Of a DNA stretch of 64,000 nt, positions 18,150 to 25,781 are shown piece after piece. The stretch comes from Roseateles subflavus (GTDB lineage Bacteria; Pseudomonadota; Gammaproteobacteria; Burkholderiales; Burkholderiaceae_C). The translations under genes and the position numbers were made by a program. How positions within the stretch are numbered: position 1 is the stretch's first letter; each line of letters starts with the position of its first letter. The DNA lies in contig NZ_JASVDS010000001.1 of the NCBI RefSeq assembly GCF_030285365.1, forward strand, positions 372,001-436,000, written 5' to 3'. A model generated the notes under the pieces. That model did not search any database and was not told where the DNA came from. It was given only the letters and a program-made list of their open reading frames with translations.

Positions 18150-18692
18150 TCAGTTGGCGGCCGAAGCGGCGGCGGCGGGCGCCTTGGGTTCGTCGAACTT
18201 GGCACCGGCGTTGTTGGCCATGTAGACCACGGCGCGGGCGATTTCGACGTCGCTGTGCTCGCCCCCGCCCTGCGGGCTCATGGCGTTCTTGCCCTTCAGC
18301 GCCGAGTTCAGCAGGGCCTCGAAGCCGGTCTTGATGCGGGGGCCCCAGGCGGCGGCGTCACCGAGCTTGGGAGCGCCCATCGCGCCCGTGCCGTGGCAGG
18401 CGGCGCACTGGGCCTGGAAGACCTGCTCGCCGGTCTTCAGCGCGCCGGCGCTGGAGGCGTCCACCAGCTTGATGGTGCCGATGGGCTGGATGCGGGCGGC
18501 GGTCGCCTGCTCCTCGAGGCCCACGCTGCCGGCGGCCGGCTTGGCGTCCGTCGTGACGTAGTTGGCCAGCAGGATGATCACCAGGATGGGCACGACGAAT
18601 GCGAAGAAGACGGCCCAGGCCAGCTGCTTCGGCGTCTTGATCGGGCCTTCGTGGGCGCCGTGGTCTTGATCCTGGTCCTGGTGTCCGCTCAT
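18150..18692 (-). CDS. Membrane-anchored class I cytochrome c (c5-like)
   Basis: 180 residues from the ATG at 18692 (MSGHQDQDQDH). A histidine/aspartate-rich start, one membrane helix near residues 26-45 (AVFFAFVVPILVIILLANY), a linker, then a single cytochrome c domain with the heme motif CAACH in FQAQCAACHGTG. A later Met in KNAMSPQGG is a candidate distal ligand. It probably carries electrons at the periplasmic face of the inner membrane. An Ala-rich tail ends the protein. Confidence 0.9.
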   Translation of the reverse strand: MSGHQDQDQDHGAHEGPIKTPKQLAWAVFFAFVVPILVIILLANYVTTDAKPAAGSVGLEEQATAARIQPIGTIKLVDASSAGALKTGEQVFQAQCAACHGTGAMGAPKLGDAAAWGPRIKTGFEALLNSALKGKNAMSPQGGGEHSDVEIARAVVYMANNAGAKFDEPKAPAAAASAAN

Positions 18693-18898
18693 GAAATCCT
18701 CGCTGCCGTCAGCAATAGTCTGCAATTTGGAAGATGCCAGGCCGGTGCCTGGGTGCGCCGCCAAAGGCGCGCAAAACCGCGGAATTATAGGCCGCACCCC
18801 CGGTGCACAGAGCTTTACCGGCGCGACAAATGCCGCGGACGCCACAACCGCATGATGAGAACCCGGATGTTCAGCTTTTGCACTTTGTGCCTCCTCTC

Positions 18899-20479
18899 AT
18901 GAAGTCCTGCCTCCCGGGTCCGAGCCGCCGGCACTGGCTGCTCTGCGGTGCGACCCTCCCCCTGCTGGCCGCCTGGCCGCGCCCCTCCCGCGCCGCCGAC
19001 GCGCCCCCGTTGCGCCGCGCGCCGCTCACCGACGAGGAGCGCGCCCATCACGCCCTCAAGCGGCTCGCCTACGGTCCGCGCCCCCAGGATGTGCAGGAGA
19101 TCCAGCGCCTGGGGCCGGGCCGCTGGCTGGACACCTTCCTGCAGGAGCAGCTCCGCCCGCAGCCCTTGCCGCCCGCGCTGGAGCAGCGCCTGGCCGGTCT
19201 GCCGACCTGGCAGGAGACCCAGGGCGAGCTGGGCGAGCGATTCCGCAAGGCGCACCAGGCTCAGCAGGCGCGCAAGGCAGCGAAGGCGGGTCAAGGGGGC
19301 GAGGACGCCGTCGCCCAGTCCCGCCGGGAGCTGCTCCGCCCGGTGCTGCTGGAGGCCCAGTCCCAGCGTCTGTGGCGGGCGCTGGAGAGCCCGGCGCAGC
19401 TGCAGGAGCGGCTCGTCGAGTTCTGGTTCAACCACTTCAACGTCTTCGCGGGCAAGAGCGCCGTGAGCGTGTACGCCGGCGCCTACGAGCGCGAGGCCAT
19501 CCGCCCGCACGTCCTCGGCCGCTTCCGGGACCTGCTGGGTGCCACGGCCCGCCACCCGGCCATGCTCATCTACCTGGACAACCACCTGAGCGTGGCGCCG
19601 GGCTTCCAGCCGCGCCGGGCCCACGCGCGCACCCAGGGGCTCAACGAGAACTACGCCCGCGAGCTGATGGAGCTGCACACGCTGGGCGTGGACGGCGGCT
19701 ACACGCAGACGGACGTCACCGAGCTGGCGCGCATGCTCACGGGCTGGACCCTGGACCTGCGCGGCCTGGGCCACGCCAGGGATCTCTTCACCTTCGACCC
19801 GCGGCGCCATGACAACGGCGAGAAGCTGTGGCTGGGGCGGCGCTTCCATCACGCCAACCCGAACGAAGGGCCACGCGCCGGGCAGCGCGAGGGCGAGCAG
19901 GCGCTGGACGTTCTCGCCCGCCATCCCGCCACCGCCCGCCACCTGAGCCACCGGCTGGCCCAGACCTTCGTGGCCGACGAGCCGCCGCCGGCCCTCGTCG
20001 AGCGGCTCGCGCAGGTCTTCCTGCGCAGCGATGGCGACCTGCGCCAGTGGACCGAGGCCCTCCTCCAGGCCCCCGAGTTCTGGAGCGCCGAGCACTGGCA
20101 GGCCAAATACCGGACGCCCTACCAGTACGTGCTGGCCGCCCTGCGCGCCGTCAACGCCCAGGTGGACGAGCCCGCGCTGCTGCTGCCGGTGCTGGCCGGG
20201 GCCGGGCAGCCGCTGTACGGCTGGCAGACCCCGGACGGCTACAAGACCACCGCCGCCGCCTGGCGCGGCCCCGAGGCCCTGACCCAGCGCGTGCAGTTCG
20301 CCAGCACGCTGGCCGAGGGCCGCCTGGGCCGCCGCTGGAACGCGGACACCCGTCCGCAGAGCCTGCTGTCGACCCTCGGCCCGAGCCTGCAGGCCCCGAC
20401 CCGCGCGGCCCTGCAGGGCGAGACCCCCGCCGCCCAGGCCGCCCTCCTGCTGGCCGGCCCCGATTTCATGCAGTGCTGA
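18899..20479 (+). CDS. DUF1800 family protein
   Basis: 526 residues from the ATG at 18899 (MKSCLPGPSRRHWLL). An Arg-Arg signal-like N-terminus suggests export. Family features are EFWFNHFNVFAG, NENYARELMELHTLGV and ELARMLTGWTLD. The function is unknown, but DUF1800 genes almost always travel with a DUF1501 gene, as here (9 bases apart), implying a joint exported complex. Confidence 0.92.
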   Translation: MKSCLPGPSRRHWLLCGATLPLLAAWPRPSRAADAPPLRRAPLTDEERAHHALKRLAYGPRPQDVQEIQRLGPGRWLDTFLQEQLRPQPLPPALEQRLAGLPTWQETQGELGERFRKAHQAQQARKAAKAGQGGEDAVAQSRRELLRPVLLEAQSQRLWRALESPAQLQERLVEFWFNHFNVFAGKSAVSVYAGAYEREAIRPHVLGRFRDLLGATARHPAMLIYLDNHLSVAPGFQPRRAHARTQGLNENYARELMELHTLGVDGGYTQTDVTELARMLTGWTLDLRGLGHARDLFTFDPRRHDNGEKLWLGRRFHHANPNEGPRAGQREGEQALDVLARHPATARHLSHRLAQTFVADEPPPALVERLAQVFLRSDGDLRQWTEALLQAPEFWSAEHWQAKYRTPYQYVLAALRAVNAQVDEPALLLPVLAGAGQPLYGWQTPDGYKTTAAAWRGPEALTQRVQFASTLAEGRLGRRWNADTRPQSLLSTLGPSLQAPTRAALQGETPAAQAALLLAGPDFMQC

Positions 20480-20488
20480 GGTGTGCCC

Positions 20489-21796
20489 ATGACCCGATCT
20501 TCTTCCCGGCCCGCGGGCCTTCATCGCCGTGACTGGCTGCTGCACGGCGCAGCGGCTCTCGGCGCCCTGGCCACCCCGGCCTTCGCCACCGCCAGCCTGC
20601 CGGACGGCCGCCGCCCCCGCCTCGTGGTGGTGATGCTGCGCGGCGCCATCGACGGGCTGAACGTCGTCATCCCGCACGGGGACCCGGCCTATGCCCGTGC
20701 CCGGCCGCGCCTGGCCATCGCCCGCCCGGGCGAGGAGGGCGGCGCGCTGGCGCTGGACCGTCTCTTCGGCCTGCACCCCGCCGCCAGCCCGCTGATGCCC
20801 TACTGGCAGCGCGGCCTGCTGGGCTTCGTGCATGCCAGCGGATCGCCGGACAGCACGCGCTCGCATTTCGATGCCCAGGACTACCTGGAGTCCGGCACCC
20901 CCGGCCGCAAGGGCACGCCGGACGGGTGGATGAACCGCCTGCTGGCCGGTCTGCCCGGGCCGCACAGCGCCAGCCGCGCCCTGAGCCTGGGCAACACGCC
21001 GCCGCGCATCTTTGCCGGCCCGGCGCCCGTGGCCTTCCTCGGCACGGGCCCGAAGGCGCTGGACCCGAAGGCCATCGACCAGGCGCGGCTGCAGCGTGGC
21101 CTGGCCAAGCTGTATGCCGGGCAGGACGGCCTCTCGCAGGACTACCGCGATGCCACGCAGTCCCGCCAGGACATGCGGCGCAGCCTCGCCCAGGCGGCCG
21201 AGCATCCGCGCGGCATGAAGGACGAGGCCCCCAGCCGCGACCCCAGCGCCGATGCCGGCGCGCCCTCGGCCCGCAGCTTCGCCGCCGATGCCCGCCGTCT
21301 GGGTGACCTGCTGCGCGCCGACGCGAACACCCAGCTCGCCTTCACCTCCGTGGGCGGCTGGGACACCCACGTCAACCAGGGGGGTGCCACCGGGCAGCTC
21401 GCGAACCGCCTGGGCGCGCTGTGCGAGGGCCTCGATGCCCTGGCGCAGGGCCTGGGCGACAGCCTGCAGGACACGGTGATCGTCGTGATGAGCGAGTTCG
21501 GCCGCACCGTGCGCGAGAACGGCACCGGCGGCACCGACCACGGCCGCGGCAATGCCCTGTGGCTGCTCGGCGGCCCGCTGCAGGGCGCCGCCGGCGGCCG
21601 CGTGGTCGGCGAATGGCCGGGCCTTGAGGACCGCGCCCTGGCCGATGGCCGCGACCTCGCCGTGAGCACCGATTTCCGCCACGTGCTGGCCCCGGTCCTG
21701 CGAGGCCATCTGGGGCTGGACGACGAGGCCCTCGCCCGCGTCTTCCCCGATCTCCCGGGCCGCAGCGCCCCCGCGCTGAAGCTGCTGCGAAGCTGA
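20489..21796 (+). CDS. DUF1501 family protein (sulfatase-like fold)
   Basis: 435 residues from the ATG at 20489; a GTG at 20483 is possible. It has a Tat-like start HRRDWLLHGAAALGALA, then VMLRGAIDGLNVVIPHGD, GGWDTHVNQGG and VMSEFGRTVRENGTGGTDHG, the usual DUF1501 landmarks. The pairing with DUF1800 is standard. The role is unknown, and the family is related to alkaline-phosphatase/sulfatase-like proteins. Confidence 0.92.
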   Translation: MTRSSSRPAGLHRRDWLLHGAAALGALATPAFATASLPDGRRPRLVVVMLRGAIDGLNVVIPHGDPAYARARPRLAIARPGEEGGALALDRLFGLHPAASPLMPYWQRGLLGFVHASGSPDSTRSHFDAQDYLESGTPGRKGTPDGWMNRLLAGLPGPHSASRALSLGNTPPRIFAGPAPVAFLGTGPKALDPKAIDQARLQRGLAKLYAGQDGLSQDYRDATQSRQDMRRSLAQAAEHPRGMKDEAPSRDPSADAGAPSARSFAADARRLGDLLRADANTQLAFTSVGGWDTHVNQGGATGQLANRLGALCEGLDALAQGLGDSLQDTVIVVMSEFGRTVRENGTGGTDHGRGNALWLLGGPLQGAAGGRVVGEWPGLEDRALADGRDLAVSTDFRHVLAPVLRGHLGLDDEALARVFPDLPGRSAPALKLLRS

Positions 21797-21853
21797 GCGG
21801 CCGATCTTCGTCCGGTGATGCCTGCAAGCCGGGTTAGAATCCGTCGTTGGCGT

Positions 21854-21928
21854 GCGACCGTGGTGAAGTGGATATCATGGAGCCCTCCGAAGGCTTCGTC
21901 GCAAGTTCGATTCTTGCCGGTCGCGCCA
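21854..21928 (+). tRNA. tRNA-Arg (anticodon CCG)
   Basis: A 75-base cloverleaf including encoded CCA. Acceptor stem GCGACCG / CGGTCGC, D stem GTGA / TCAT, anticodon stem GAGCC / GGCTT around loop CTCCGAA (anticodon CCG, reading CGG), and T arm GCAAG-TTCGATT-CTTGC. Discriminator base G. Confidence 0.96.
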
Positions 21929-21937
21929 CACGCCGCT

Positions 21938-21963
21938 GGGCCCTCATTGGAGGGCCTTTTTCT
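21938..21963 (+). terminator. Rho-independent terminator of the tRNA gene
   Basis: Stem GGCCCTC (21939-21945) / GAGGGCC (21950-21956) with a 4-base loop and a following T-run, 10 bases after the tRNA. Confidence 0.88.
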
Positions 21964-22263
21964 TTGGGGCTGATGCCGTGGTGACTTAGCCCATCAGTTG
22001 GCCGGGATGGCCAAGGCTAAGTGAAGTCCACTCGGGGCCAGGCTGTGCTTCACTGTGGAGCGGTAGCGGTCAGGCCTCTGTGGCGGGCACGGACGGATCA
22101 CGGGTTGTCACCCTGGATACTCACGAGCAAGGCAGCCGGCCTGGCGAGGCAATTCGCGAGCGCCAAAGCCGAGGCCGGCCACGTTGGGTCGCCCGACCGT
22201 AATCGCTGCACGGCTGCGCTGGTCGCAATAGCGCGATGTCGGCTTCAGGCTGGTTGCTGCCGC
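21964..22263. other. Non-coding boundary segment between tRNA-Arg and the integron remnant
   Basis: No credible gene. The only clear structure is a nested inverted repeat at 21985-22021: an outer arm CTTAGCC / GGCTAAG and an inner arm TTGGCC / GGCCAA around a 5-base loop, with a 6-base one-sided bulge. It could be a terminator-like hairpin or the relic of an element end. Confidence 0.5.
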
Positions 22264-22436
22264 TCACCACCGACTGCTTAGCGGCGCTTCACCTGTGGGT
22301 AGCGAGTCCAATGGGCTTCGCACAGCACCGCCGCCTACCTTGAGCACATGGGTGTAGATCATGGTGGTGTTCACATCGGCGTGGCCCAGCAGTTCCTGCA
22401 CCGTTCGGATGCCCGAGTTGTGGAAGTCGTCGGTGC
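22264..22436 (-). pseudogene. C-terminal remnant of an IntI-type integron integrase
   Basis: Read on the minus strand, the frame contains [18 protein letters not shown] followed by [11 protein letters not shown] and [11 protein letters not shown], ending in TGA at 22264-22266. This is the IntI C-terminus with the ELLGH histidine motif and the catalytic-tyrosine segment MIYTHV. Only about 50 recognisable residues remain. The part nearer 22436 (RTDDFHNS) no longer matches the expected HSFATHLL region, and everything upstream is missing. The orientation, with the 5' end toward the cassettes, is the normal one for an integron. Confidence 0.8.
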
Positions 22437-22437
22437 G

Positions 22438-22506
22438 CCCTAACCTGTCGCTTGAGCCGACTCGCGTCGGCAGCCCGTCGCTCGCGGCTCATCTTCAACG
22501 TTAGGC
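22438..22506 (+). other. attC site A (69 bp family), fused to the intI remnant
   Basis: Starts with the inverse core CCCTAAC (22438-22444) and ends with core GTTAGGC (22500-22506). Internal inverted arms GAGCCG / CGGCTC allow the bottom-strand hairpin expected of attC. It belongs to the same 69-bp family as sites C, D, F and H. Confidence 0.82.
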
Positions 22507-22511
22507 CTCGC

Positions 22512-23033
22512 ATGAAGTCACTCGCTGCAGCAATTCTCCTCGGCTCGCACCTATTGGCGTTCGGACAAGCGTGCGATGAAGCGAAGTTGGAGAACGCCGC
22601 ACTTCAATTATTGAAGGCGCCCCAATCTGGCAAGTGCAGGGACATTGTCGGACAGCTAAATGCAGATAAGTTTTGGTCGCAGGCTTGTGATAGGTTGAAC
22701 GGAAAGTACAAGGATTTACACGCGGAATTTGCAAGAAGAACTGCTTTTTATTCTCAAGGCGTCAAGAGATGGGGCGGCTTAACTTTGGTACTCCATGAAA
22801 TTCACGGGCCCAGTCCTGAGCAATTTTCGATTGCGCTTTCCGGTGGATTGAACTGTTCAGGAGAAAAGATCGATCCAGTACTGGATGCGGCTTTCCCGGC
22901 ATCGGATTGCGGTGAAGCATTTTGGAAAAATATTCCTGTCGAAAAATATCAGGGAGCAGTTGCTGCCGAATGTCGGTCCGGCAACTGGTTTATAGTCAAC
23001 CCAAATGGTGTTGGCAATATTTCTGACAAATAA
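22512..23033 (+). CDS. Cassette protein 1: exported six-cysteine protein, unknown
   Basis: 173 residues from an ATG six bases after the attC core, as usual for cassette genes. A signal peptide (MKSLAAAILLGSHLLAFGQA) precedes a mature protein with six cysteines (in ACDEAK, GKCRD, QACDR, LNCSG, SDCGE and AECRS), suggesting three disulfides in the periplasm. It is clearly A/T-richer than the flanking chromosome. No family is recognised. It is followed 45 bases later by attC B. Confidence 0.75.
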   Translation: MKSLAAAILLGSHLLAFGQACDEAKLENAALQLLKAPQSGKCRDIVGQLNADKFWSQACDRLNGKYKDLHAEFARRTAFYSQGVKRWGGLTLVLHEIHGPSPEQFSIALSGGLNCSGEKIDPVLDAAFPASDCGEAFWKNIPVEKYQGAVAAECRSGNWFIVNPNGVGNISDK

Positions 23034-23078
23034 ATCACTTAGCGGAAGTACGTGACACTAATCGATGCAGTCAAATCG

Positions 23079-23189
23079 GCCTAACCCATCGTTCAATCGG
23101 ACTTTCTCCGGCACTCCTACGCCTGGCATCATTTCATTCTCGCCCGGCTCCGTCACTCTGTCGCAATCCGGTTAACTCAAACGTTAAGC
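23079..23189 (+). other. attC site B (111 bp)
   Basis: Inverse core GCCTAAC (23079-23085) and core GTTAAGC (23183-23189), within the known attC length range. Unlike the 69-bp family its interior is long and less regular. The position directly after cassette gene 1 and before gene 2 supports it. Confidence 0.65.
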
Positions 23190-23205
23190 TTCATAGGTGA
23201 CCCGC

Positions 23206-23928
23206 ATGACATTCGAAGCGACCCTAGTTGTTGCTGCTGCAATCCTCGCATTGGGTCGCTTCTTAGATCAATACCACTTGAAGTCTCGATCCGCGAAATG
23301 GCTGGTCGAGCTGGCACGCTCTGCCTTAGTCAGGTCATTCATCTTTCTCGACGATGTTCGCCCTGTCCAGATTGCAAGGTCAGTACTTCGCTGGCGCTGG
23401 TGGGTAGTAATCCCTTCGATGTTTTCGACCGGGGCGCTGCTATGGACCTACGGTGCACCGTCTCTTGTCTTGTTCAATTTTTGGTTCGGAGCGGGTATTA
23501 GCTGGCTAGCGTTCCTAAGTCCATTGCTGATTCAGCTGCTGTACTTTTCCGTGCTGAGTCTTGCCGCGCGAAGACTCAGCGATCCGCTTTGCACTGCGCT
23601 CTTGTTTATGAGCATCGCGCTATTCATTGGCCTTCAGCCCGCAATCTATTTCTCGCTGAAGAATGTTCAAAGCATGTATGGTGTAATGCTCACTCAACAT
23701 TTTCAGAATCTCGCCCTCTTGTCCGTTGTCGCACCACTAGCTTTGCTCTTGCTATTTGTCGCGATCTTTGCACTAAAGTACTTCACCCTCTTGCTCCGCT
23801 GGTTGATTATGAAGGTCATTGACGCGGCGACTGAGCCAAAATCGGACCCGTTCGTCTACTTCGCCGCTATCTGGGCGGTTGCACTTGTTTTGCAGCAGGC
23901 CGCGGCTACGCTGCTTATTGGCAAGTGA
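23206..23928 (+). CDS. Cassette protein 2: polytopic membrane protein, unknown
   Basis: 240 residues from the ATG at 23206, with AGGTGA five bases upstream; a GTG at 23197 is less likely. It has about five to six hydrophobic helices, for example WWVVIPSMFSTGALLW and LSVVAPLALLLLFVAIFAL. No family is recognised. It is A/T-rich relative to the core genome, and its stop is one base before attC C. The gene lacks its own obvious promoter. Confidence 0.75.
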   Translation: MTFEATLVVAAAILALGRFLDQYHLKSRSAKWLVELARSALVRSFIFLDDVRPVQIARSVLRWRWWVVIPSMFSTGALLWTYGAPSLVLFNFWFGAGISWLAFLSPLLIQLLYFSVLSLAARRLSDPLCTALLFMSIALFIGLQPAIYFSLKNVQSMYGVMLTQHFQNLALLSVVAPLALLLLFVAIFALKYFTLLLRWLIMKVIDAATEPKSDPFVYFAAIWAVALVLQQAAATLLIGK

Positions 23929-23929
23929 A

Positions 23930-23998
23930 GCCAAACCAGTCGCTCAAGCCGACTCGTGTCGGCAAACCGCCGCTCGCGGTTCAGCTTCAACCTTGAAC
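23930..23998 (+). other. attC site C (69 bp family, degenerate boxes)
   Basis: Begins GCCAAAC and ends CTTGAAC, so the core has lost the first G of GTTRRRY. The interior (CAAGCCGACTCGTGTCGGC and CGCTCGCGGTTCAG) matches sites A, D, F and H. The lost G at the crossover point may make this site inactive. Confidence 0.75.
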
Positions 23999-24087
23999 GA
24001 CCACTTCCGGGCGCCGAGTTCAGTAAGTCGAAGGACCGCCCCCGCTGCGTAGCAGCCATCCATGTGCCAGTGGTTGCCTCGAGCGCA

Positions 24088-24133
24088 GGGTCAGGCCTTA
24101 AATATGAGGTTCTTAAGGTTTAAGGCCTGACCC
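24088..24133. repeat. 46-bp palindromic repeat, copy 1
   Basis: A perfect 15-bp inverted repeat GGGTCAGGCCTTAAA (24088-24102) / TTTAAGGCCTGACCC (24119-24133). The middle differs from the other three copies. It is followed by a 15-bp tandem duplication (TGACCCCGCCCCTTG at 24128-24142 and 24143-24157). Confidence 0.9.
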
Positions 24134-24208
24134 CGCCCCTTGTGACCCCGCCCCTTGTGCAGAAACATACTCGCGGTGTATGAGTGCTGTCGAGGAGGCG
24201 TACATTGA

Positions 24209-24682
24209 GTGCTATCAACAGACAGGCAGATGATGAAGGTGCAACCCTCAGATCTCATTCTCCGTTTTGACGCGGACGGCAACGATGTACTACTACTAGT
24301 TCCAAAGTCACCAACAGACGTCGCGACGTTGAAGCAATTCTTCGCCGTTCCGGTGCCTGTGGGGGTAACCGTGTCTGAGTTCGCGAGCGAAATGGGGGCC
24401 GCAGTCGCGTCTTTCTTACATGCTCGACATCGTGATCGCTTCGAAGTGATCGAAACGCTAGTTGAAGACGAAGTACTGGAGTCGACTGAAGCAGTCACGT
24501 TTGGCGACGCACGACTTCTGATAGATCGACTTGGCGAAGATTCAGATCTTGCCGATCTACAAGCTATCGATGCGCTATTGCAGATAGCCAGCGAGCAAGG
24601 GGATGCTGAAGCTGAAAGTTATCTTCACAATCGATGGCCCCAGCTTCGGACAATATTTGTTCGGCGGATTTCTCGTAAGTAG
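24209..24682 (+). CDS. Cassette protein 3: soluble protein, unknown
   Basis: 157 residues from the GTG at 24209, chosen because AGGAGG is at 24193-24198; the ATG at 24230 is the alternative (then 150 residues). The N-terminal half looks like a small alpha/beta domain (DLILRFDADGNDVLLLVPK). The C-terminal part (DLQAIDALLQIASEQGDAE ... RWPQLRTIFVRR) looks like a short helical repeat. No family is recognised. A hairpin follows at once; no complete attC follows, only an orphan core at 24893. Confidence 0.68.
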   Translation: MLSTDRQMMKVQPSDLILRFDADGNDVLLLVPKSPTDVATLKQFFAVPVPVGVTVSEFASEMGAAVASFLHARHRDRFEVIETLVEDEVLESTEAVTFGDARLLIDRLGEDSDLADLQAIDALLQIASEQGDAEAESYLHNRWPQLRTIFVRRISRK

Positions 24683-24700
24683 CAGGTCGTTCTGACCTGC
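24682..24700 (+). terminator. Hairpin after cassette gene 3 (possible terminator)
   Basis: Stem GCAGGTC (24682-24688) / GACCTGC (24694-24700) with a 5-base loop, overlapping the stop codon. There is no T-run after it, so termination is uncertain. Confidence 0.4.
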
Positions 24701-24728
24701 CCCCTCCGTAGATCCAGCAGGAGATCCA

Positions 24729-24774
24729 GGGTCAGGCCTTAAATCTAAAGGCCTACAAATTCAAGGCCTGACCC
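24729..24774. repeat. 46-bp palindromic repeat, copy 2
   Basis: Outer arms GGGTCAGGCCTT (24729-24740) / AAGGCCTGACCC (24763-24774). Conserved flanks GATCCA before and CGACTC after make a 58-bp unit (24723-24780) shared with copies 3 and 4. Confidence 0.9.
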
Positions 24775-24892
24775 CGACTCCTCGACTCCATGGCCCCGAC
24801 TCCAGAGTTCGAGCGACGCCATTTCCAATGGCTCAAAGGTGTCTAGGGAATCCGGGGCGATTCATGCAGCAGCATCTGTCTCCCCATAACAC

Positions 24893-24899
24893 GTTAGGT
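24893..24899 (+). other. Orphan attC core box GTTAGGT
   Basis: Fits GTTRRRY and is followed six bases later by an ATG, as at genuine cassette junctions. No matching inverse core is visible upstream, so the left half of an attC seems lost or diverged. Confidence 0.5.
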
Positions 24900-24904
24900 T
24901 GCAA

Positions 24905-25033
24905 ATGCAGAGAATCGCGTTTATCGAGGGGGCCGGTGGAATCGAGTCTCAGGAAGCGGTTGGCGTTCCTACGGTCACTAGCTGGTTCGCTGAGACGCTT
25001 GCGCCAAGTGCGGGATCCAGGGTCAGGCCTTAA
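24905..25033 (+). pseudogene. Truncated cassette ORF ended by palindromic repeat copy 3
   Basis: An ATG six bases after an attC core opens a 42-residue frame (MQRIAFIEGAGGIES...) that ends at a TAA inside repeat copy 3. The A/T-rich, cassette-like position suggests a gene interrupted by insertion of the repeat. No function is recognised. Confidence 0.45.
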
Positions 25034-25065
25034 ATCTAAAGGCCTACAGATTCAAGACCTGACCC
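25020..25065. repeat. 46-bp palindromic repeat, copy 3
   Basis: Arms GGGTCAGGCCTT (25020-25031) / AAGACCTGACCC (25054-25065), one mismatch. The 58-bp form is 25014-25071. Confidence 0.88.
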
Positions 25066-25130
25066 CGACTCACCTTGAGTCGGTTCTGGACACTGACCCT
25101 ACGGGCCGGGAAATGCGCCCCCGCAATGTG

Positions 25131-25199
25131 CCCTAACCAGTCGCTCGAGCCGACTCGCGTCGGCAAGCCGCCGCTCGCGGCTCAGCTTCAACGTTGGGC
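25131..25199 (+). other. attC site D (69 bp family)
   Basis: Inverse core CCCTAAC (25131-25137), core GTTGGGC (25193-25199), arms GAGCCG / CGGCTC. Closest to the apparent consensus of the family. Confidence 0.85.
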
Positions 25200-25208
25200 C
25201 GACAGAAG

Positions 25209-25694
25209 ATGAGTGCAACGCCTTTGTCAGATTTGATTCGAAAGTTCCATCAGACGCGCAGTCGTGAAGACTTTGATGCGGTGGTGGAACTTTGCGTGCG
25301 CGCTCCTATAGGAATAGTCGCAGTTGGAGTCCAGCCAAAGGCGCACGAGGATGTCACTATCGCAAGCGACGGAAACATTTCACTCGGAAACACCACGCAT
25401 GGCGATGGGGTATCGCGGCTGATTGCATTTGCCGATCCCCGAGAGTTCAGGGCTAGATTTGGAAACAACAAGTGCAATGGAGAAATGCTGGGGGCGGAAC
25501 TATTTAAAACCGCCCTGCACAATCATGAATGCGCTGGAGTTCTGCTGAACTGTGCGACAGAAGAAATCAGTGTCCCCATTCCGCGGAGCGATATTGAAGA
25601 TGCAATCGAAAATTTGGCACCAAGGTCGCGTCAACTGCACGACGTAATGGAAGAAGTTCCACCCAAGCGGAAGTGGTGGCAGGTATGGTGGTGA
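25209..25694 (+). CDS. Cassette protein 4: SseB-N-like soluble protein (tentative)
   Basis: 161 residues from the ATG at 25209, ten bases after the attC D core. The order of segments (LIAFADPREFRARFG, then GAELFKTALHNHECAGVLLN, then VPIPRSDIEDAIENL) resembles the SseB N-terminal / enhanced serine sensitivity fold, whose role is unclear. This is pattern recognition only. The C-terminus is basic and Trp-rich (KRKWWQVWW). Attc E begins 15 bases after the stop. Base composition is cassette-like. Confidence 0.65.
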   Translation: MSATPLSDLIRKFHQTRSREDFDAVVELCVRAPIGIVAVGVQPKAHEDVTIASDGNISLGNTTHGDGVSRLIAFADPREFRARFGNNKCNGEMLGAELFKTALHNHECAGVLLNCATEEISVPIPRSDIEDAIENLAPRSRQLHDVMEEVPPKRKWWQVWW

Positions 25695-25708
25695 AGCATG
25701 GGTTTTCG

Positions 25709-25777
25709 GCCCAACCCTTCATTGCATCGGACCTGCGCCAGCTGCGCTGGCTTATCCGCGGAATTAAAACGTTAGGC
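25709..25777 (+). other. attC site E (69 bp, different interior)
   Basis: Inverse core GCCCAAC (25709-25715) and core GTTAGGC (25771-25777), with inner arms GCGCCAGC / GCTGGC. The length equals the main family but the interior is unrelated. Confidence 0.78.
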
Positions 25778-25781
25778 CGCA

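Noticed and set aside
18815-21709. 964-codon minus-strand open frame opposite the DUF1800/DUF1501 pair
   Set aside because: Antisense shadow of two clear family genes; composition is low-complexity and no domain is visible.
22021-22281. Plus-strand frame of 86 codons left of the integrase remnant
   Set aside because: No ribosome site or recognisable sequence, and it overlaps the 3' end of the intI remnant on the other strand.
22289-22513. Minus-strand frame of 74 codons starting inside attC A
   Set aside because: It is a shifted frame of the intI remnant; the correct frame gives the IntI motifs.
24828-25136. Plus-strand frame of 102 codons across repeat copy 3
   Set aside because: It spans an orphan core, the palindrome and the start of attC D, so it is chance read-through.
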